This document shows positions 9,248-18,003 of a stretch of DNA of 64,000 bases, piece by piece. Under the pieces are notes generated by a model that was not told the DNA's origin, searched no databases, and saw only the letters and a list, made by a program, of their open reading frames with translations. A program made the position numbers and the translations under genes. The first letter of the stretch is position 1. Each line of letters starts with the position of its first letter. This DNA comes from an uncultured Lachnospiraceae bacterium (GTDB lineage: Bacteria; Bacillota; Clostridia; Lachnospirales; Lachnospiraceae): NCBI GenBank assembly GCA_910578645.1, contig CAJTQI010000002.1:372001-436000 (forward strand), given 5' to 3'.

Positions 9248-9275
9248 TTGACTTTTGGAAAGAAAGGTATAATAT
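9248..9275 (+). promoter_or_regulatory. Candidate promoter of ilvE
   Basis: TTGACT (9248-9253) is followed after 16 bases by TAATAT (9270-9275). A better-looking TATAAT at 9268-9273 overlaps it, but with a spacing of only 14. The site lies between the hybrid kinase and ilvE, so ilvE probably has its own transcript. Confidence 0.45.
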
Positions 9276-9327
9276 AGAAAAGAGAAAAAATGCGTTACTG
9301 TGCTTGGGGAAGGAGCAAGGAGAGAAG

Positions 9328-10353
9328 ATGGAAAAGAAAAACATTGACTGGGCGAATATCGGATTCGTTTACCAGGAGACAGACAAACGGTTCGTGGCGA
9401 ATTATAAGAATGGGGCATGGGATGAAGGGGCGCTCATATCCGATGCCAATATTTCCATCAACGAGTGTGCCGGTGTGCTGCAGTATGCACAGACATGCTT
9501 CGAGGGAATGAAAGCATATACGACGGAGGACGGACGTATTGTGACTTTCCGCCCTGATTTAAACGCACAGCGTATGGCAGACACATGTAAGAGGCTTGAG
9601 ATGCCTGTATTTCCGGTAGAGCGTTTTATACAGGCGGTGGTTGACACGGTAGCGGCCAACGAGGCGTATGTGCCTCCTTATGGGTCTGGCGCGACGCTCT
9701 ATATACGCCCGTACATGTTCGGGAGTTCTCCTGTAATCGGCGTGAAGCCTGCGGAGGAATATCAGTTTAGAGTTTTCACTACACCGGTAGGACCGTACTT
9801 CAAGGGCGGTGTGAAACCTTTGACCATTAAGGTAAGTGATTTCGACAGGGCGGCGCCCCGGGGAACAGGGCATGTCAAAGCAGGGTTAAACTATGCCATG
9901 AGCCTTCATGCGATTATGGCAGCACACGCCGAAGGATACGACGAGAACATGTACCTGGATGCAGCGACGAGAACGCATGTGGAGGAGACGGGCGGCGCGA
10001 ATTTCCTGTTCGTGACAAAAGATAACAAAGTCGTGACGCCAAAGTCATCAAGCATACTTCCTTCCATCACGAGACGTTCCCTGATGGTGGTTGCGAAGGA
10101 CTATCTTGGCCTGGAAGTGGAGGAGAGAGAGATTGCGCTTGAAGAAGTACAGGAGTTTGCCGAGTGCGGCCTGTGCGGTACGGCGGCCGTAATTTCTCCT
10201 GTTGGCAAGATTGTAGACCATGGCAGGGAAATTGCATTCCCTAGCGGCATGAGTGAGATGGGGCCGGTTACGAAGAAGCTGTATGATACATTGACAGGAA
10301 TCCAGATGGGACGCATCGAGGCGCCCGAAGGATGGATTCACGTGATTAAGTAA
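9328..10353 (+). CDS. ilvE: Branched-chain amino acid aminotransferase
   Basis: A 341-residue class IV PLP aminotransferase interconverting Leu/Ile/Val and their 2-oxo acids with glutamate. The PLP lysine is K184 in GTGHVKAGLNYAMS. The PLP-phosphate motif EETGGANFLFV follows near residue 220, and the C-terminal GTAAVISPVG region is also present. The early LQYAQTCFEGMKAY segment is typical of the eukaryote/Firmicute-type BCAT. The start at 9328 is chosen over the ATG at 9304 because AAGGAG lies at 9317-9322. An intrinsic terminator follows at 10408-10452, so the gene is probably monocistronic. Confidence 0.94.
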   Translation: MEKKNIDWANIGFVYQETDKRFVANYKNGAWDEGALISDANISINECAGVLQYAQTCFEGMKAYTTEDGRIVTFRPDLNAQRMADTCKRLEMPVFPVERFIQAVVDTVAANEAYVPPYGSGATLYIRPYMFGSSPVIGVKPAEEYQFRVFTTPVGPYFKGGVKPLTIKVSDFDRAAPRGTGHVKAGLNYAMSLHAIMAAHAEGYDENMYLDAATRTHVEETGGANFLFVTKDNKVVTPKSSSILPSITRRSLMVVAKDYLGLEVEEREIALEEVQEFAECGLCGTAAVISPVGKIVDHGREIAFPSGMSEMGPVTKKLYDTLTGIQMGRIEAPEGWIHVIK

Positions 10354-10407
10354 TTTGTGTTGTTAGCCTGCCGGTATGACAGGCAGTATGAAGAATAGAA
10401 GGGGAGA

Positions 10408-10452
10408 GGGATTAGGTTGCGGTGCTGTTTGCATACAATTTAATCCCTTTTT
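10408..10452 (+). terminator. Intrinsic terminator after ilvE
   Basis: GGGATTAGGTT (10408-10418) pairs with AATTTAATCCC (10437-10447) through eleven pairs, two of them G-U, followed by TTTTT (10448-10452). It lies within a longer open frame upstream of the PHP gene, which supports the later start chosen for that gene. Confidence 0.7.
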
Positions 10453-10516
10453 ACCTGATACCCTAATTCTGATAGGCGTAAATGGTAAAGTATGTTTGAA
10501 AGGAACAGGATTGAAA

Positions 10517-11275
10517 ATGAGTATACCGATAAGAGAACAGTACCCGTATTTGTATGAGACGCATCTGCATACGTGTGAATCCAGCGCCTGTGCGAAAAGT
10601 ACCGGCGCCGAGATGGCAAGGGCGTGTAAGGAGTATGGCTATACGGGAATTTTTGTGACAGACCACAACTGGGGCGGCAACACTGCGGTTGACCGGGGAA
10701 TGCCATGGGAAGAATGGGTGGATACATTCTGTCTGGGTTATGAACATGCCAAGGCGGAAGGAGACAGGATTGGACTGGACGTGTTTTTTGGCTATGAAGC
10801 GGGATACAGAGGGACAGAGTTTCTTATTTACGGAATTGACGGCTCATGGATGAAAGCGCATCCGCAGCTTCGCACGGCGACGGTGGAGGAGCAGTACCGG
10901 TTGGTGCACGAAGCCGGAGGATTGGTGGTCCATGCCCATCCTTTCAGGGTGGCAGGATATATACCGGAAGTGCGTCTGTACCCGGAGTGGGTGGACGGGG
11001 TGGAAGGCATCAATGCAACCCATTCCAATCCCAGGAGCATGGCGCATAACAATCATGATTTCGATATACGGGCGATTGCTTATGCCAGAGAACATTCCCT
11101 GCCTGTCAGCGGGGGCTCAGATATCCATGAGAGACATCTTTTCGGCGGCGGAATTGCTTTCAGACGGCGTCTTTCTTCAGCGGCAGACTATGCGGCGGCG
11201 CTGCGTTCAGGGGAAGACTATGTCCTGACCGACGGCTCTGTATGGTATGATAAATACGGAAACGGCATAAACTGA
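10517..11275 (+). CDS. PHP-domain metal-dependent hydrolase
   Basis: A 252-residue PHP (polymerase and histidinol phosphatase) domain protein, a trinuclear-metal phosphoesterase fold. Metal-binding motifs visible are ETHLHTCESSAC near residue 13, VTDHNWGG near 46, VVHAHPFRV near 136 and GGSDIHE near 200. The substrate is unknown; stand-alone PHP proteins of this type act on small phosphoesters or nucleotides. The in-frame ATG at 10376 is rejected because it lies upstream of the ilvE terminator. ATG 10517 has AGGA six bases before it. The foldase lipoprotein gene follows after 37 bases, so the two are probably co-transcribed. Confidence 0.85.
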   Translation: MSIPIREQYPYLYETHLHTCESSACAKSTGAEMARACKEYGYTGIFVTDHNWGGNTAVDRGMPWEEWVDTFCLGYEHAKAEGDRIGLDVFFGYEAGYRGTEFLIYGIDGSWMKAHPQLRTATVEEQYRLVHEAGGLVVHAHPFRVAGYIPEVRLYPEWVDGVEGINATHSNPRSMAHNNHDFDIRAIAYAREHSLPVSGGSDIHERHLFGGGIAFRRRLSSAADYAAALRSGEDYVLTDGSVWYDKYGNGIN

Positions 11276-11312
11276 TGGAAGTATAGTTTGTTATAGAAAG
11301 TATAGGAGATGT

Positions 11313-12380
11313 ATGGTTAAAAACAGATGGAATAAATTTGCAGCAGTATTTCTTGCAATGTCAATTGCTGCGGGGAGCCTGACGGCATGCGGCAGTGAAA
11401 ACGATTTTGGCACGAAAGTGGTGCTTACCACAGGGTTTAATAAGAATGAAGTTTTCAGGATTGAGACAAGCACATGTTCCCTGCCGGAGATTATGGTGTA
11501 TTTGACCAATATACAAAACCGGTATGAAAGCGTGTACGGTACGGAAATATGGGAGACAAATGTGGACGGCGTGACACTGGAGCAGAATGTGAAGGATATT
11601 GCGCTGGCACAGATTGCGCGTATTAAGACTATGAACCTGATGGCAAAGAAGTATGAAGTAGAACTGAGCGACGAGGAAAGGGCTCAGGTGGAGAATGCGG
11701 CGGACACATATTATGGTTCTTTGACTGACACAGAGATTGAACAGATGGGGGTGTCCAAGGATACGGTCAGCAAGTTATATACGGAATTTGCCCTGGCAGA
11801 GAAGGTGTATCAATATACCATTAAAGATATTAATCCGGAAATCAGCGACGATGAGGCGCGCACAATCACCGTACAGCATATACTGATTAAGACGTATGCC
11901 TTGGACGGGACGGGGAAGAAAATTGCCTATACCGAACAGGCGAAGAAGGACGCTTACGAGCGTATATGTGAGGTGTATAAGTTAGTGGAGCAGGGAGAGG
12001 ATTTCGACGAGCTTATCCGCCGTTACAGCGAAGACGATAAGAGCACATATTCTTTTGGCAAAGGCGAGATGAATGAGGCTTTTGAGACGGCAGCGTTTAA
12101 CTTGGGTAAAGATGAGGTGAGCGATATTGTGGAATCGGAGTTTGGCTATCATATTATCAAGTGCCTAAACACCTTCGATAAGGACGAGACGGACGCCAAT
12201 AAGGTGAAGATTGTAGACCAGCGCCGGGCGGAAGCTTTCGGACAGGAATATGACGCCTATGTGGAGACGCTTACCCGGAATCTGAATGAAGAATTGTGGG
12301 ACGGCGTGGGATTTATACATGATGAGAATGTCAAGACGATGAATTTCTTTGAGGTATATGCCCAGTATTTTGGGAAGTGA
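11313..12380 (+). CDS. PrsA-like peptidyl-prolyl isomerase lipoprotein
   Basis: A 355-residue lipoprotein foldase. The signal peptide ends in the lipobox LTAC, with the lipidated Cys at position 26. A parvulin-type PpiC domain spans roughly residues 190-285, with VQHILIKT at its start and SEFGYHIIKCL at its end. The flanking helical regions form a SurA/PrsA-like chaperone body. Such proteins sit on the outer face of the membrane and assist folding of exported proteins. It follows the PHP gene by 37 bases. It is plausible, but not shown, that it serves the many secreted envelope proteins encoded nearby. Confidence 0.9.
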   Translation: MVKNRWNKFAAVFLAMSIAAGSLTACGSENDFGTKVVLTTGFNKNEVFRIETSTCSLPEIMVYLTNIQNRYESVYGTEIWETNVDGVTLEQNVKDIALAQIARIKTMNLMAKKYEVELSDEERAQVENAADTYYGSLTDTEIEQMGVSKDTVSKLYTEFALAEKVYQYTIKDINPEISDDEARTITVQHILIKTYALDGTGKKIAYTEQAKKDAYERICEVYKLVEQGEDFDELIRRYSEDDKSTYSFGKGEMNEAFETAAFNLGKDEVSDIVESEFGYHIIKCLNTFDKDETDANKVKIVDQRRAEAFGQEYDAYVETLTRNLNEELWDGVGFIHDENVKTMNFFEVYAQYFGK

Positions 12381-12468
12381 TAAGGGCAGACAAGCGCGCT
12401 TGGCACGGAGTTTAGAAAAAGTTTAGAATTGCGTGAAAGCGCATGAAATCAATAAAAAACAGCCATTA

Positions 12469-12495
12469 TTAGCACTCATTAACAATGAGTGCTAA
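12469..12495 (+). promoter_or_regulatory. CIRCE operator (HrcA binding site), perfect match
   Basis: The inverted repeat TTAGCACTC-N9-GAGTGCTAA matches the CIRCE consensus at every position of both arms. CIRCE is the binding site of the heat-shock repressor HrcA. It lies eight bases upstream of a -35 box and 236 bases before htpG, which has no other regulated gene between. hrcA itself is not in the window. Confidence 0.96.
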
Positions 12496-12502
12496 TTTCT
12501 TC

Positions 12503-12531
12503 TTGACTTCTTAGGATAAGCGTATTAAACT
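12503..12531 (+). promoter_or_regulatory. htpG: Promoter of htpG
   Basis: TTGACT (12503-12508) and TAAACT (12526-12531) are separated by 17 bases, directly downstream of the CIRCE operator. Transcription would start near 12538 and give a leader of about 195 bases before the htpG ATG. Confidence 0.65.
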
Positions 12532-12662
12532 ATCCACTAGTAAAGAATTGCGCAGCTTGTATGGATGATATGTGGAGCTTGCGTGAAATATAGTTTTCCA
12601 TAGCCATCGGACGGCATATATTTGAAATCATACAGGCATATGCGGTTTCGGGCTAGGGCGTT

Positions 12663-12690
12663 GCCACATTTACTTTCAATCAAATGTGGC
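12663..12690 (+). promoter_or_regulatory. Hairpin in the htpG 5' leader
   Basis: GCCACATTT (12663-12671) and AAATGTGGC (12682-12690) form a perfect 9-bp stem with a 10-base loop, about 40 bases before the htpG start. No T-run follows, so it is not a terminator. It could stabilise the mRNA or act on translation. The rest of the 12381-12731 spacer holds only the CIRCE site and promoter. Confidence 0.5.
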
Positions 12691-12731
12691 AGGGACAAAC
12701 ATTATGAGAATGAAGAAAGGAACGTGGCAAA

Positions 12732-14903
12732 ATGGCAGCAAAACATGGTAACTTATCAATTAACAGCGATAATATTTTTCCGATTATCAAGAAATGGCTG
12801 TATTCCGACCATGACATTTTTTTCCGTGAATTAATTTCCAACGGATGTGATGCGATTACAAAATTAAAGAAACTGGATATGATGGGTGAGTATGCGCTCC
12901 CGGACGGATATAAGGCGAAGATACAGGTAATCGTAAATCCTGAGGCGAAGACGCTGAAATTCATCGACAACGGTATCGGTATGACGGCGGGAGAGGTAGA
13001 AGAGTACATCAACCAGATTGCTTTTTCCGGCGCGACAGATTTTATCGAGAAATATAAAGACAAGGCGAATGAAGACCAGATTATCGGACATTTCGGTTTG
13101 GGATTTTATTCTGCATTTATGGTGGCGGACGAAGTGCACATCGACACGCTGTCCTACCAGGACGGCGCACAGGCGGTGCATTGGGAGTGTGACGGCGGCA
13201 CGGAGTTTGACATGGAGGAAGGGACAAGGACAGAAGTAGGAACGGAGATTACCCTCTATATCAACGAAGACTGTCTGGAGTTTTGTAACGAGTATAAGGC
13301 AAGGGAAGTCATCAAGAAATATTGTTCTTTTATGCCTACGGAAATCTATCTGTCCAAAGCCAATACGACGGAGACACAGACCATCAAGGCGGAGGAAAAA
13401 CTGGATACGGACGAGGTAGTTGAGGAGATTGCCAAGGAGAAGGAAGAGGATGAGCAGAAGCTGAAAATCAAGAAGCGTCCCGAGCTGCTCAACGAGACGC
13501 ATCCTCTTTGGACAAAGCATCCCAATGAGTGTACCAAGGAAGAATATCTGGAGTTCTACCGCAAGGTCTTCCAGGATTACAAGGAGCCTCTTTTCTGGAT
13601 TCATCTGAATATGGATTATCCGTTTAATATGAAAGGAATCCTGTACTTCCCGAAGATTAACATGGAGTATGAGTCCATCGAGGGAACCATTAAATTGTAT
13701 AACAACCAGGTGTTTATCGCGGACAATATCAAGGAAGTCATTCCTGAGTTCTTACTTTTGTTAAAAGGCGTGATTGACTGTCCGGACCTGCCTCTTAATG
13801 TGTCCAGAAGCGCATTGCAGAATGACGGGTTCGTGAAGAAAATCAGCGAGTACATCACAAAGAAAGTGGCGGACAAGCTGTCCGGCATGTGCAAGACCGA
13901 GAAGGAAGAATACGAGAAATACTGGGATGATATCAGTCCTTTCATCAAGTTCGGCTGCTTAAAAGACGACAAGTTCTGTGAGAAGATGACAGACTATATT
14001 CTCTTTAAGAACCTGGACGGCGTGTATATGACTCTGCCGGAGTGCCTTGAAGTCAATAAGGTTGACTCTGCAGGAAATGAAAACGGTGCATCGGATGAAA
14101 ACAATGCAGATGCGGTGAATGATGCAGCAGAAGGTGAGAATGCGGGTGAAGGTTCCGATACCGTTGACGGAAATGATGACACGGAAACAACCGCAGCCGT
14201 TGACGAGAATGGCGAGAGAGTGGAAGCCGAGATAGTCGATGAAAACGGGGATGACAACTCCGAAGATGAAGAAGAGCAGGAGGAAAAGAAAGAGAAAGTC
14301 ATCTACTATGTGACGGATGAAAAACAGCAGAGCCAGTACATCAACATGTTCAAGGCTGCCAAGATGGATGCCGTTATCCTTACACATAATATCGACCAGC
14401 CTTTTGTCTCCCAGTTGGAGGCGAAGAACGAGGGCATTAAGTTCCAGAGAATCGATGCGGACTTGACTGACGTTTTCAAGGCGAAGACATCCAAGAAGGC
14501 CGAAAAGGAGATGGAGGAGCAGGCAGAGGCAGTTGCCAAGCTGATGAAGAAAGTTCTTAAGAAAGATGCCATTAAGGTTAAAATAGAGAAGCTTAAGAAT
14601 AAGAAGATTTCCTCCATGATTACGTTGTCCGAAGAGACGCGCAGGATGCAGGACATGATGAAGATGTATTCGATGCAGGGAATGGATATGGGCATGTTCG
14701 GCAAGGAAGGCGAAACGCTGATTCTGAATGCAAACCATCCGCTTGTACAGTATGTGCTGGAGCACCAGGACGGTGAGAATGTGAAGATGATTTGTGAGCA
14801 GCTTTATGACCTTGCACTCTTGCAGCAGGCGCCCCTTGAGCCGGAGGCAATGACCAAGTTTATAGCCAGGAGCAATGAGATTATGCTGATGCTGACCAAA
14901 TAA
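12732..14903 (+). CDS. htpG: Hsp90-family molecular chaperone HtpG with an extra acidic insertion
   Basis: A 723-residue ATP-dependent cytoplasmic chaperone. The GHKL ATPase N-domain shows ELISNGCDAITK, IDNGIGM and GHFGLGFYSAFMV. A charged linker at residues 213-255 joins it to the middle domain, which contains LPLNVSRSALQND. Unusually, a second very acidic, low-complexity stretch (about 446-521, rich in Asp, Glu, Asn, Gly and Ala) interrupts the region between the middle domain and VIYYVTDEKQQ. At 723 residues the protein is about 100 longer than typical bacterial HtpG, and the insertion accounts for most of this. GAAGAAAGGAAC precedes the ATG. The CIRCE element predicts HrcA-controlled heat induction. 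Confidence 0.95.
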   Translation: MAAKHGNLSINSDNIFPIIKKWLYSDHDIFFRELISNGCDAITKLKKLDMMGEYALPDGYKAKIQVIVNPEAKTLKFIDNGIGMTAGEVEEYINQIAFSGATDFIEKYKDKANEDQIIGHFGLGFYSAFMVADEVHIDTLSYQDGAQAVHWECDGGTEFDMEEGTRTEVGTEITLYINEDCLEFCNEYKAREVIKKYCSFMPTEIYLSKANTTETQTIKAEEKLDTDEVVEEIAKEKEEDEQKLKIKKRPELLNETHPLWTKHPNECTKEEYLEFYRKVFQDYKEPLFWIHLNMDYPFNMKGILYFPKINMEYESIEGTIKLYNNQVFIADNIKEVIPEFLLLLKGVIDCPDLPLNVSRSALQNDGFVKKISEYITKKVADKLSGMCKTEKEEYEKYWDDISPFIKFGCLKDDKFCEKMTDYILFKNLDGVYMTLPECLEVNKVDSAGNENGASDENNADAVNDAAEGENAGEGSDTVDGNDDTETTAAVDENGERVEAEIVDENGDDNSEDEEEQEEKKEKVIYYVTDEKQQSQYINMFKAAKMDAVILTHNIDQPFVSQLEAKNEGIKFQRIDADLTDVFKAKTSKKAEKEMEEQAEAVAKLMKKVLKKDAIKVKIEKLKNKKISSMITLSEETRRMQDMMKMYSMQGMDMGMFGKEGETLILNANHPLVQYVLEHQDGENVKMICEQLYDLALLQQAPLEPEAMTKFIARSNEIMLMLTK

Positions 14904-14949
14904 GTTATGTAAATTGAAAAATATTTTGGTTGTAGAACAGTTCATATAT

Positions 14950-14994
14950 AAAAAGGGAACAGGCTGTGCCAGGAGGCAGGTTTGTTCCTTTTTT
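14950..14994 (+). terminator. Intrinsic terminator of htpG
   Basis: AAAAAGGGAACA (14950-14961) pairs with TGTTCCTTTTTT (14983-14994), one pair being G-U, and the 3' arm ends in the T-run. It falls inside a longer open frame that leads into the sugar kinase gene, and therefore argues for the downstream start of that gene. Confidence 0.8.
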
Positions 14995-15039
14995 AACCAT
15001 AGGATTTTTATGTTGCGGGAGAGAAAGGACGGGATTTAC

Positions 15040-16395
15040 TTGAAAGCGTTGGGCTTTGACATCGGGACGACCACTATCAGTGCGGTGGTTATGGACATGG
15101 ACAGCGGTAAAATACAGGAAGCGTACACGATAAGCAACGACAGTTTTCTTCCGACAGAACATGAATGGGAGAAACTTCAGGATGCGGGGAGGATTCTGGA
15201 GAAGGCTCACAGGCTTTTAGATGACATTCTGGAAGCGTATACAGATGTCGGAGTGATTGGCCTGACCGGGCAAATGCATGGGATTGTCTATGTGGACGAG
15301 GACGCAAGACATGTGAGTCCGCTCTATACTTGGCAGGACGGCAGGGGTGCGCAGGCTTGTTTTGACGGCGGCAGTTTGTGTGAATTGATTGAGAAGGGAC
15401 ATTCCCTGCGGGTATACACCGGGTACGGGCTTGTGACCCATCTGTATCATGTGCGGACAGGGCAAGTGCCAAAAAAGGCCGTGAAAATCTGTACGATTAT
15501 GGATTATCTGGGCATGTCCTTGACCGGAAGGAATGAACCTGTCCTTCACAGCAGCACCGCCGCAAGCCTTGGGTTCTATGATGTGGAAAAGGGTGGCTTT
15601 ATGAGAGACATTCTGGAAGAAGAGGAGATTGATACAGCCATTTTGCCGCAGGTGACAGAACAATTTCAGATTATCGGAACTTACAAAGGGATACCGGTGA
15701 GTGTGGCAATCGGAGATAACCAGGCAAGTTTCCTCGGGGCTGTCAGGGATGCCGATGAGACGCTCCTTGTCAATATGGGGACTGGCGGACAGATTTCCGT
15801 CTTGGCGGACAGATGTTTTGCTGCCGAAGGGATTGAAGCCAGACCTTTTGCGCCCGGACGGTTTCTTCTGGTGGGCGCATCTTTGTGCGGTGGCAGGGCG
15901 TATGCGCTGTTAGAATCTTTTTTCAGAAGCTATGCGGAATGCATCGGGGCAGAAGGGATGAACCATTATGAGATGATGGAACGGCTGATGGAGCGCGGAG
16001 AGCCGTCAGAATGTCTGAGAGTGTCCACATGTTTTTCCGGGACGAGGAGTGAGCCTGAAAAGAGGGGCAGCATTGAGAATATCGGCGTATCCAATTTCAC
16101 GCCGGAGGCGCTTGTCTTCGGTGTGCTTGAGGGGATGGCCGATGAACTCTATGGTATGTACCGCAGGATTGACAGGGGCATCGGGGAGCCCAAAAGTATC
16201 ATAGTTGCGTCTGGCAACGGAATACGCAAAAATTGCCACCTGCAAGAAATCATGGGAAAGAAATTCGGTATGACTGTCAAGTTGGCAGAGAACGAAGAAG
16301 AGACCGCCAGCGGGGCGGCTTTTGCGGGGATGATTGCAACGGGGATTCTGACGTTGGAAGAAGCGGTCGGAATTACCGGTGCAGGAGAGAAATGA
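15040..16395 (+). CDS. FGGY-family carbohydrate kinase, sedoheptulokinase-like
   Basis: A 451-residue sugar kinase of the FGGY group (ASKHA fold), which phosphorylates a sugar with ATP. The phosphate-1 motif ALGFDIGTTT is at the extreme N-terminus, the substrate motif GLTGQMHGIVY near residue 83, and the phosphate-2 region LLVNMGTGGQISV near 245. The C-terminal adenosine motif VASGNGIRKN lies near 390. I recall a MHG..YVD...SPLYTWQD pattern in sedoheptulokinase-type members, but the substrate cannot be fixed from sequence. The TTG at 15040 is chosen because AAAGGA lies nine bases upstream and the upstream ATGs (14914, 15010) either precede the htpG terminator or lack a binding site. Confidence 0.85.
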   Translation: MKALGFDIGTTTISAVVMDMDSGKIQEAYTISNDSFLPTEHEWEKLQDAGRILEKAHRLLDDILEAYTDVGVIGLTGQMHGIVYVDEDARHVSPLYTWQDGRGAQACFDGGSLCELIEKGHSLRVYTGYGLVTHLYHVRTGQVPKKAVKICTIMDYLGMSLTGRNEPVLHSSTAASLGFYDVEKGGFMRDILEEEEIDTAILPQVTEQFQIIGTYKGIPVSVAIGDNQASFLGAVRDADETLLVNMGTGGQISVLADRCFAAEGIEARPFAPGRFLLVGASLCGGRAYALLESFFRSYAECIGAEGMNHYEMMERLMERGEPSECLRVSTCFSGTRSEPEKRGSIENIGVSNFTPEALVFGVLEGMADELYGMYRRIDRGIGEPKSIIVASGNGIRKNCHLQEIMGKKFGMTVKLAENEEETASGAAFAGMIATGILTLEEAVGITGAGEK

Positions 16396-16436
16396 GTCAA
16401 AGTTAGCACAAGGAGTGTATTTTGTACATAAAAAGG

Positions 16437-16477
16437 TGACAGCCGTTTTGTGGGCTGTCAGTCTTTTTTGTTTTTAT
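16437..16477 (+). terminator. Intrinsic terminator of the FGGY kinase gene
   Basis: TGACAGCC (16437-16444) pairs with GGCTGTCA (16453-16460) and is followed by GTCTTTTTTGTTTTT. It separates the kinase gene from the convergent SpoIID-like gene. Confidence 0.85.
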
Positions 16478-16508
16478 TCCCGTGCACAACGAGCCTTATT
16501 CGTTTTGT

Positions 16509-17774
16509 TTAACCTGGTTCCGAGATGCGGCTGACGCCTACATAGGTTTCAGAGATTTTGTACCATGTAGGGTAGTCTACGATGCCGGATTGGGGCAGAT
16601 TGAAGATGCGTTGGAAAGTACGGACAGCATTGGCGGTGTTGGTGCCGTAGATGCCGTCTGCGGTGACGCGGGGGATGGCGGGGTAATTTTGGGCGATACG
16701 GTTGAGCTGCTGTTGAATTTGCAGTACCTTGTCGCCGGAAGAACCTACATTCAAGTTGTAGCCGGGCCATGAAGAGGGGACGCCGGATACGGCAACGGCG
16801 GTGTTGATATACATGTCACTGCCGTAGTAATAACGGATAATTTCTATCGGGGTGTATCCTTCATCTCCAAGGTATTTGGAGCCCCATTGGCTTAAGCCGT
16901 CACAGGTCACGTTTCTGCCGTCGCAGTAGGAGGTGAATATGGGCTGCCGCACACCGGGACGGGAGAGATAGTTGGCAAAGATAGAGTCTACCAGCCTGTC
17001 AACGTTAGAGTATATATTCCGGCCGCGTATCCATTTCTGGTCGTAGGCCGTGGAGGAAGTGATGGTAAAATTATATCCTTTGTTCCGATACCATTCCGTG
17101 TATACTCGGTTTAGCGTAAAGGACATGATAGCCAGGGTATTGGCGTATATGGCGCTCTCCGGCCAGGTGGCATAGATTTCGGAAGAAACCACATTCTTGA
17201 TATAGTCCCGATACCTGACATAGTAGTTTGACGCGGTGTAGTCAGAGGGGACGCCGTCGTGGACGATGACATATTCCGGGATAACCACACGGCTTAAGAC
17301 GATTTCACCGGATTCGTCCATTGGTTTGATTTCATCCTCCGGAATCTTGGGTGGATAATCACCGTACAGCGTATGGTCAGGGATGACGATGGTTTCTTCC
17401 GGTTCCTGGGACACTTCTGTGGGAATCATCTCAATATTCTGCACGGCCGTTACGTCGGGAAGTACCTCTACGCCGGAGACAGTTACCGGTTCATATCCGG
17501 AAGCGGTAATATTCAATGTATATTCTGCGTAAGGCATGGGTGAATTAGGCGTTAAGCTGTATTCAAGCGGTGGAGCGCTTAAGGATACGGTGTCCGTCTG
17601 TCCGGAAGAATCGGTTGTAAGTGTTTCTAAGGTGCTATCCGGTTCTCCGGTGTATGAAATGGTTATATTAGCGTCCTGAATCGGTATCAGACCTACGTTT
17701 GCGGTCACATTAATCTGAAGCCTGCCTAGCCCGGGGCCTTCGGACTGTGCACTTTTTAAAATAGGCTTTTCCAT
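16509..17774 (-). CDS. SpoIID-like protein with a C-terminal peptidoglycan-binding domain
   Basis: A 421-residue protein in three parts. Residues 1-140 are beta-rich and resemble a carboxypeptidase-regulatory/Ig-like fold. Residues 165-330 resemble SpoIID/LytB: YIKNVVSSEIYATWPESAI, then GLSQWGSKYLGDEGYTPIE and IIRYYYG. Residues 345-415 form a PG_binding_1 domain (GDKVLQIQQQLN, DGIYGTNTANAVRTFQ). SpoIID is a lytic transglycosylase acting on denuded peptidoglycan in engulfment. The catalytic Glu of SpoIID may correspond to the Glu in SSEIY. No signal peptide or membrane segment is visible, so export is unexplained. GGAGGATTTT precedes the ATG. A longer paralogue lies at 61926-63764. Confidence 0.8.
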   Translation of the reverse strand: MEKPILKSAQSEGPGLGRLQINVTANVGLIPIQDANITISYTGEPDSTLETLTTDSSGQTDTVSLSAPPLEYSLTPNSPMPYAEYTLNITASGYEPVTVSGVEVLPDVTAVQNIEMIPTEVSQEPEETIVIPDHTLYGDYPPKIPEDEIKPMDESGEIVLSRVVIPEYVIVHDGVPSDYTASNYYVRYRDYIKNVVSSEIYATWPESAIYANTLAIMSFTLNRVYTEWYRNKGYNFTITSSTAYDQKWIRGRNIYSNVDRLVDSIFANYLSRPGVRQPIFTSYCDGRNVTCDGLSQWGSKYLGDEGYTPIEIIRYYYGSDMYINTAVAVSGVPSSWPGYNLNVGSSGDKVLQIQQQLNRIAQNYPAIPRVTADGIYGTNTANAVRTFQRIFNLPQSGIVDYPTWYKISETYVGVSRISEPG

Positions 17775-18003
17775 TAAAATCCTCCATTCTTGCTGCGTAT
17801 AGAAATATAATATATCGTTTTATTGCACGGCTCTCTTCTTAATATTATATGATATATATGGAAAGAAGGTTACAGTCCGCACGGTATCGGATAATATTGT
17901 GCAGTGGACTTAAATGTATTAGAGGTTGCACTGTCCGGCTCATAGATGGTAAAATGAAACCGTGGCAATATGCAAAGACGAAAGAGGAAGGTAAACCATA
18001 AGC

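Noticed and set aside
9217..9327. T-box leader before ilvE
   Set aside because: The spacer is too short and no T-box motif or specifier stem is visible.
12864..13604. A 246-residue minus-strand open frame
   Set aside because: Antisense to the HtpG N-domain, with no family features.
13959..14945. A 328-residue minus-strand open frame
   Set aside because: It is antisense to htpG throughout, has no ribosome binding site, and its composition mirrors the acidic insertion of HtpG.
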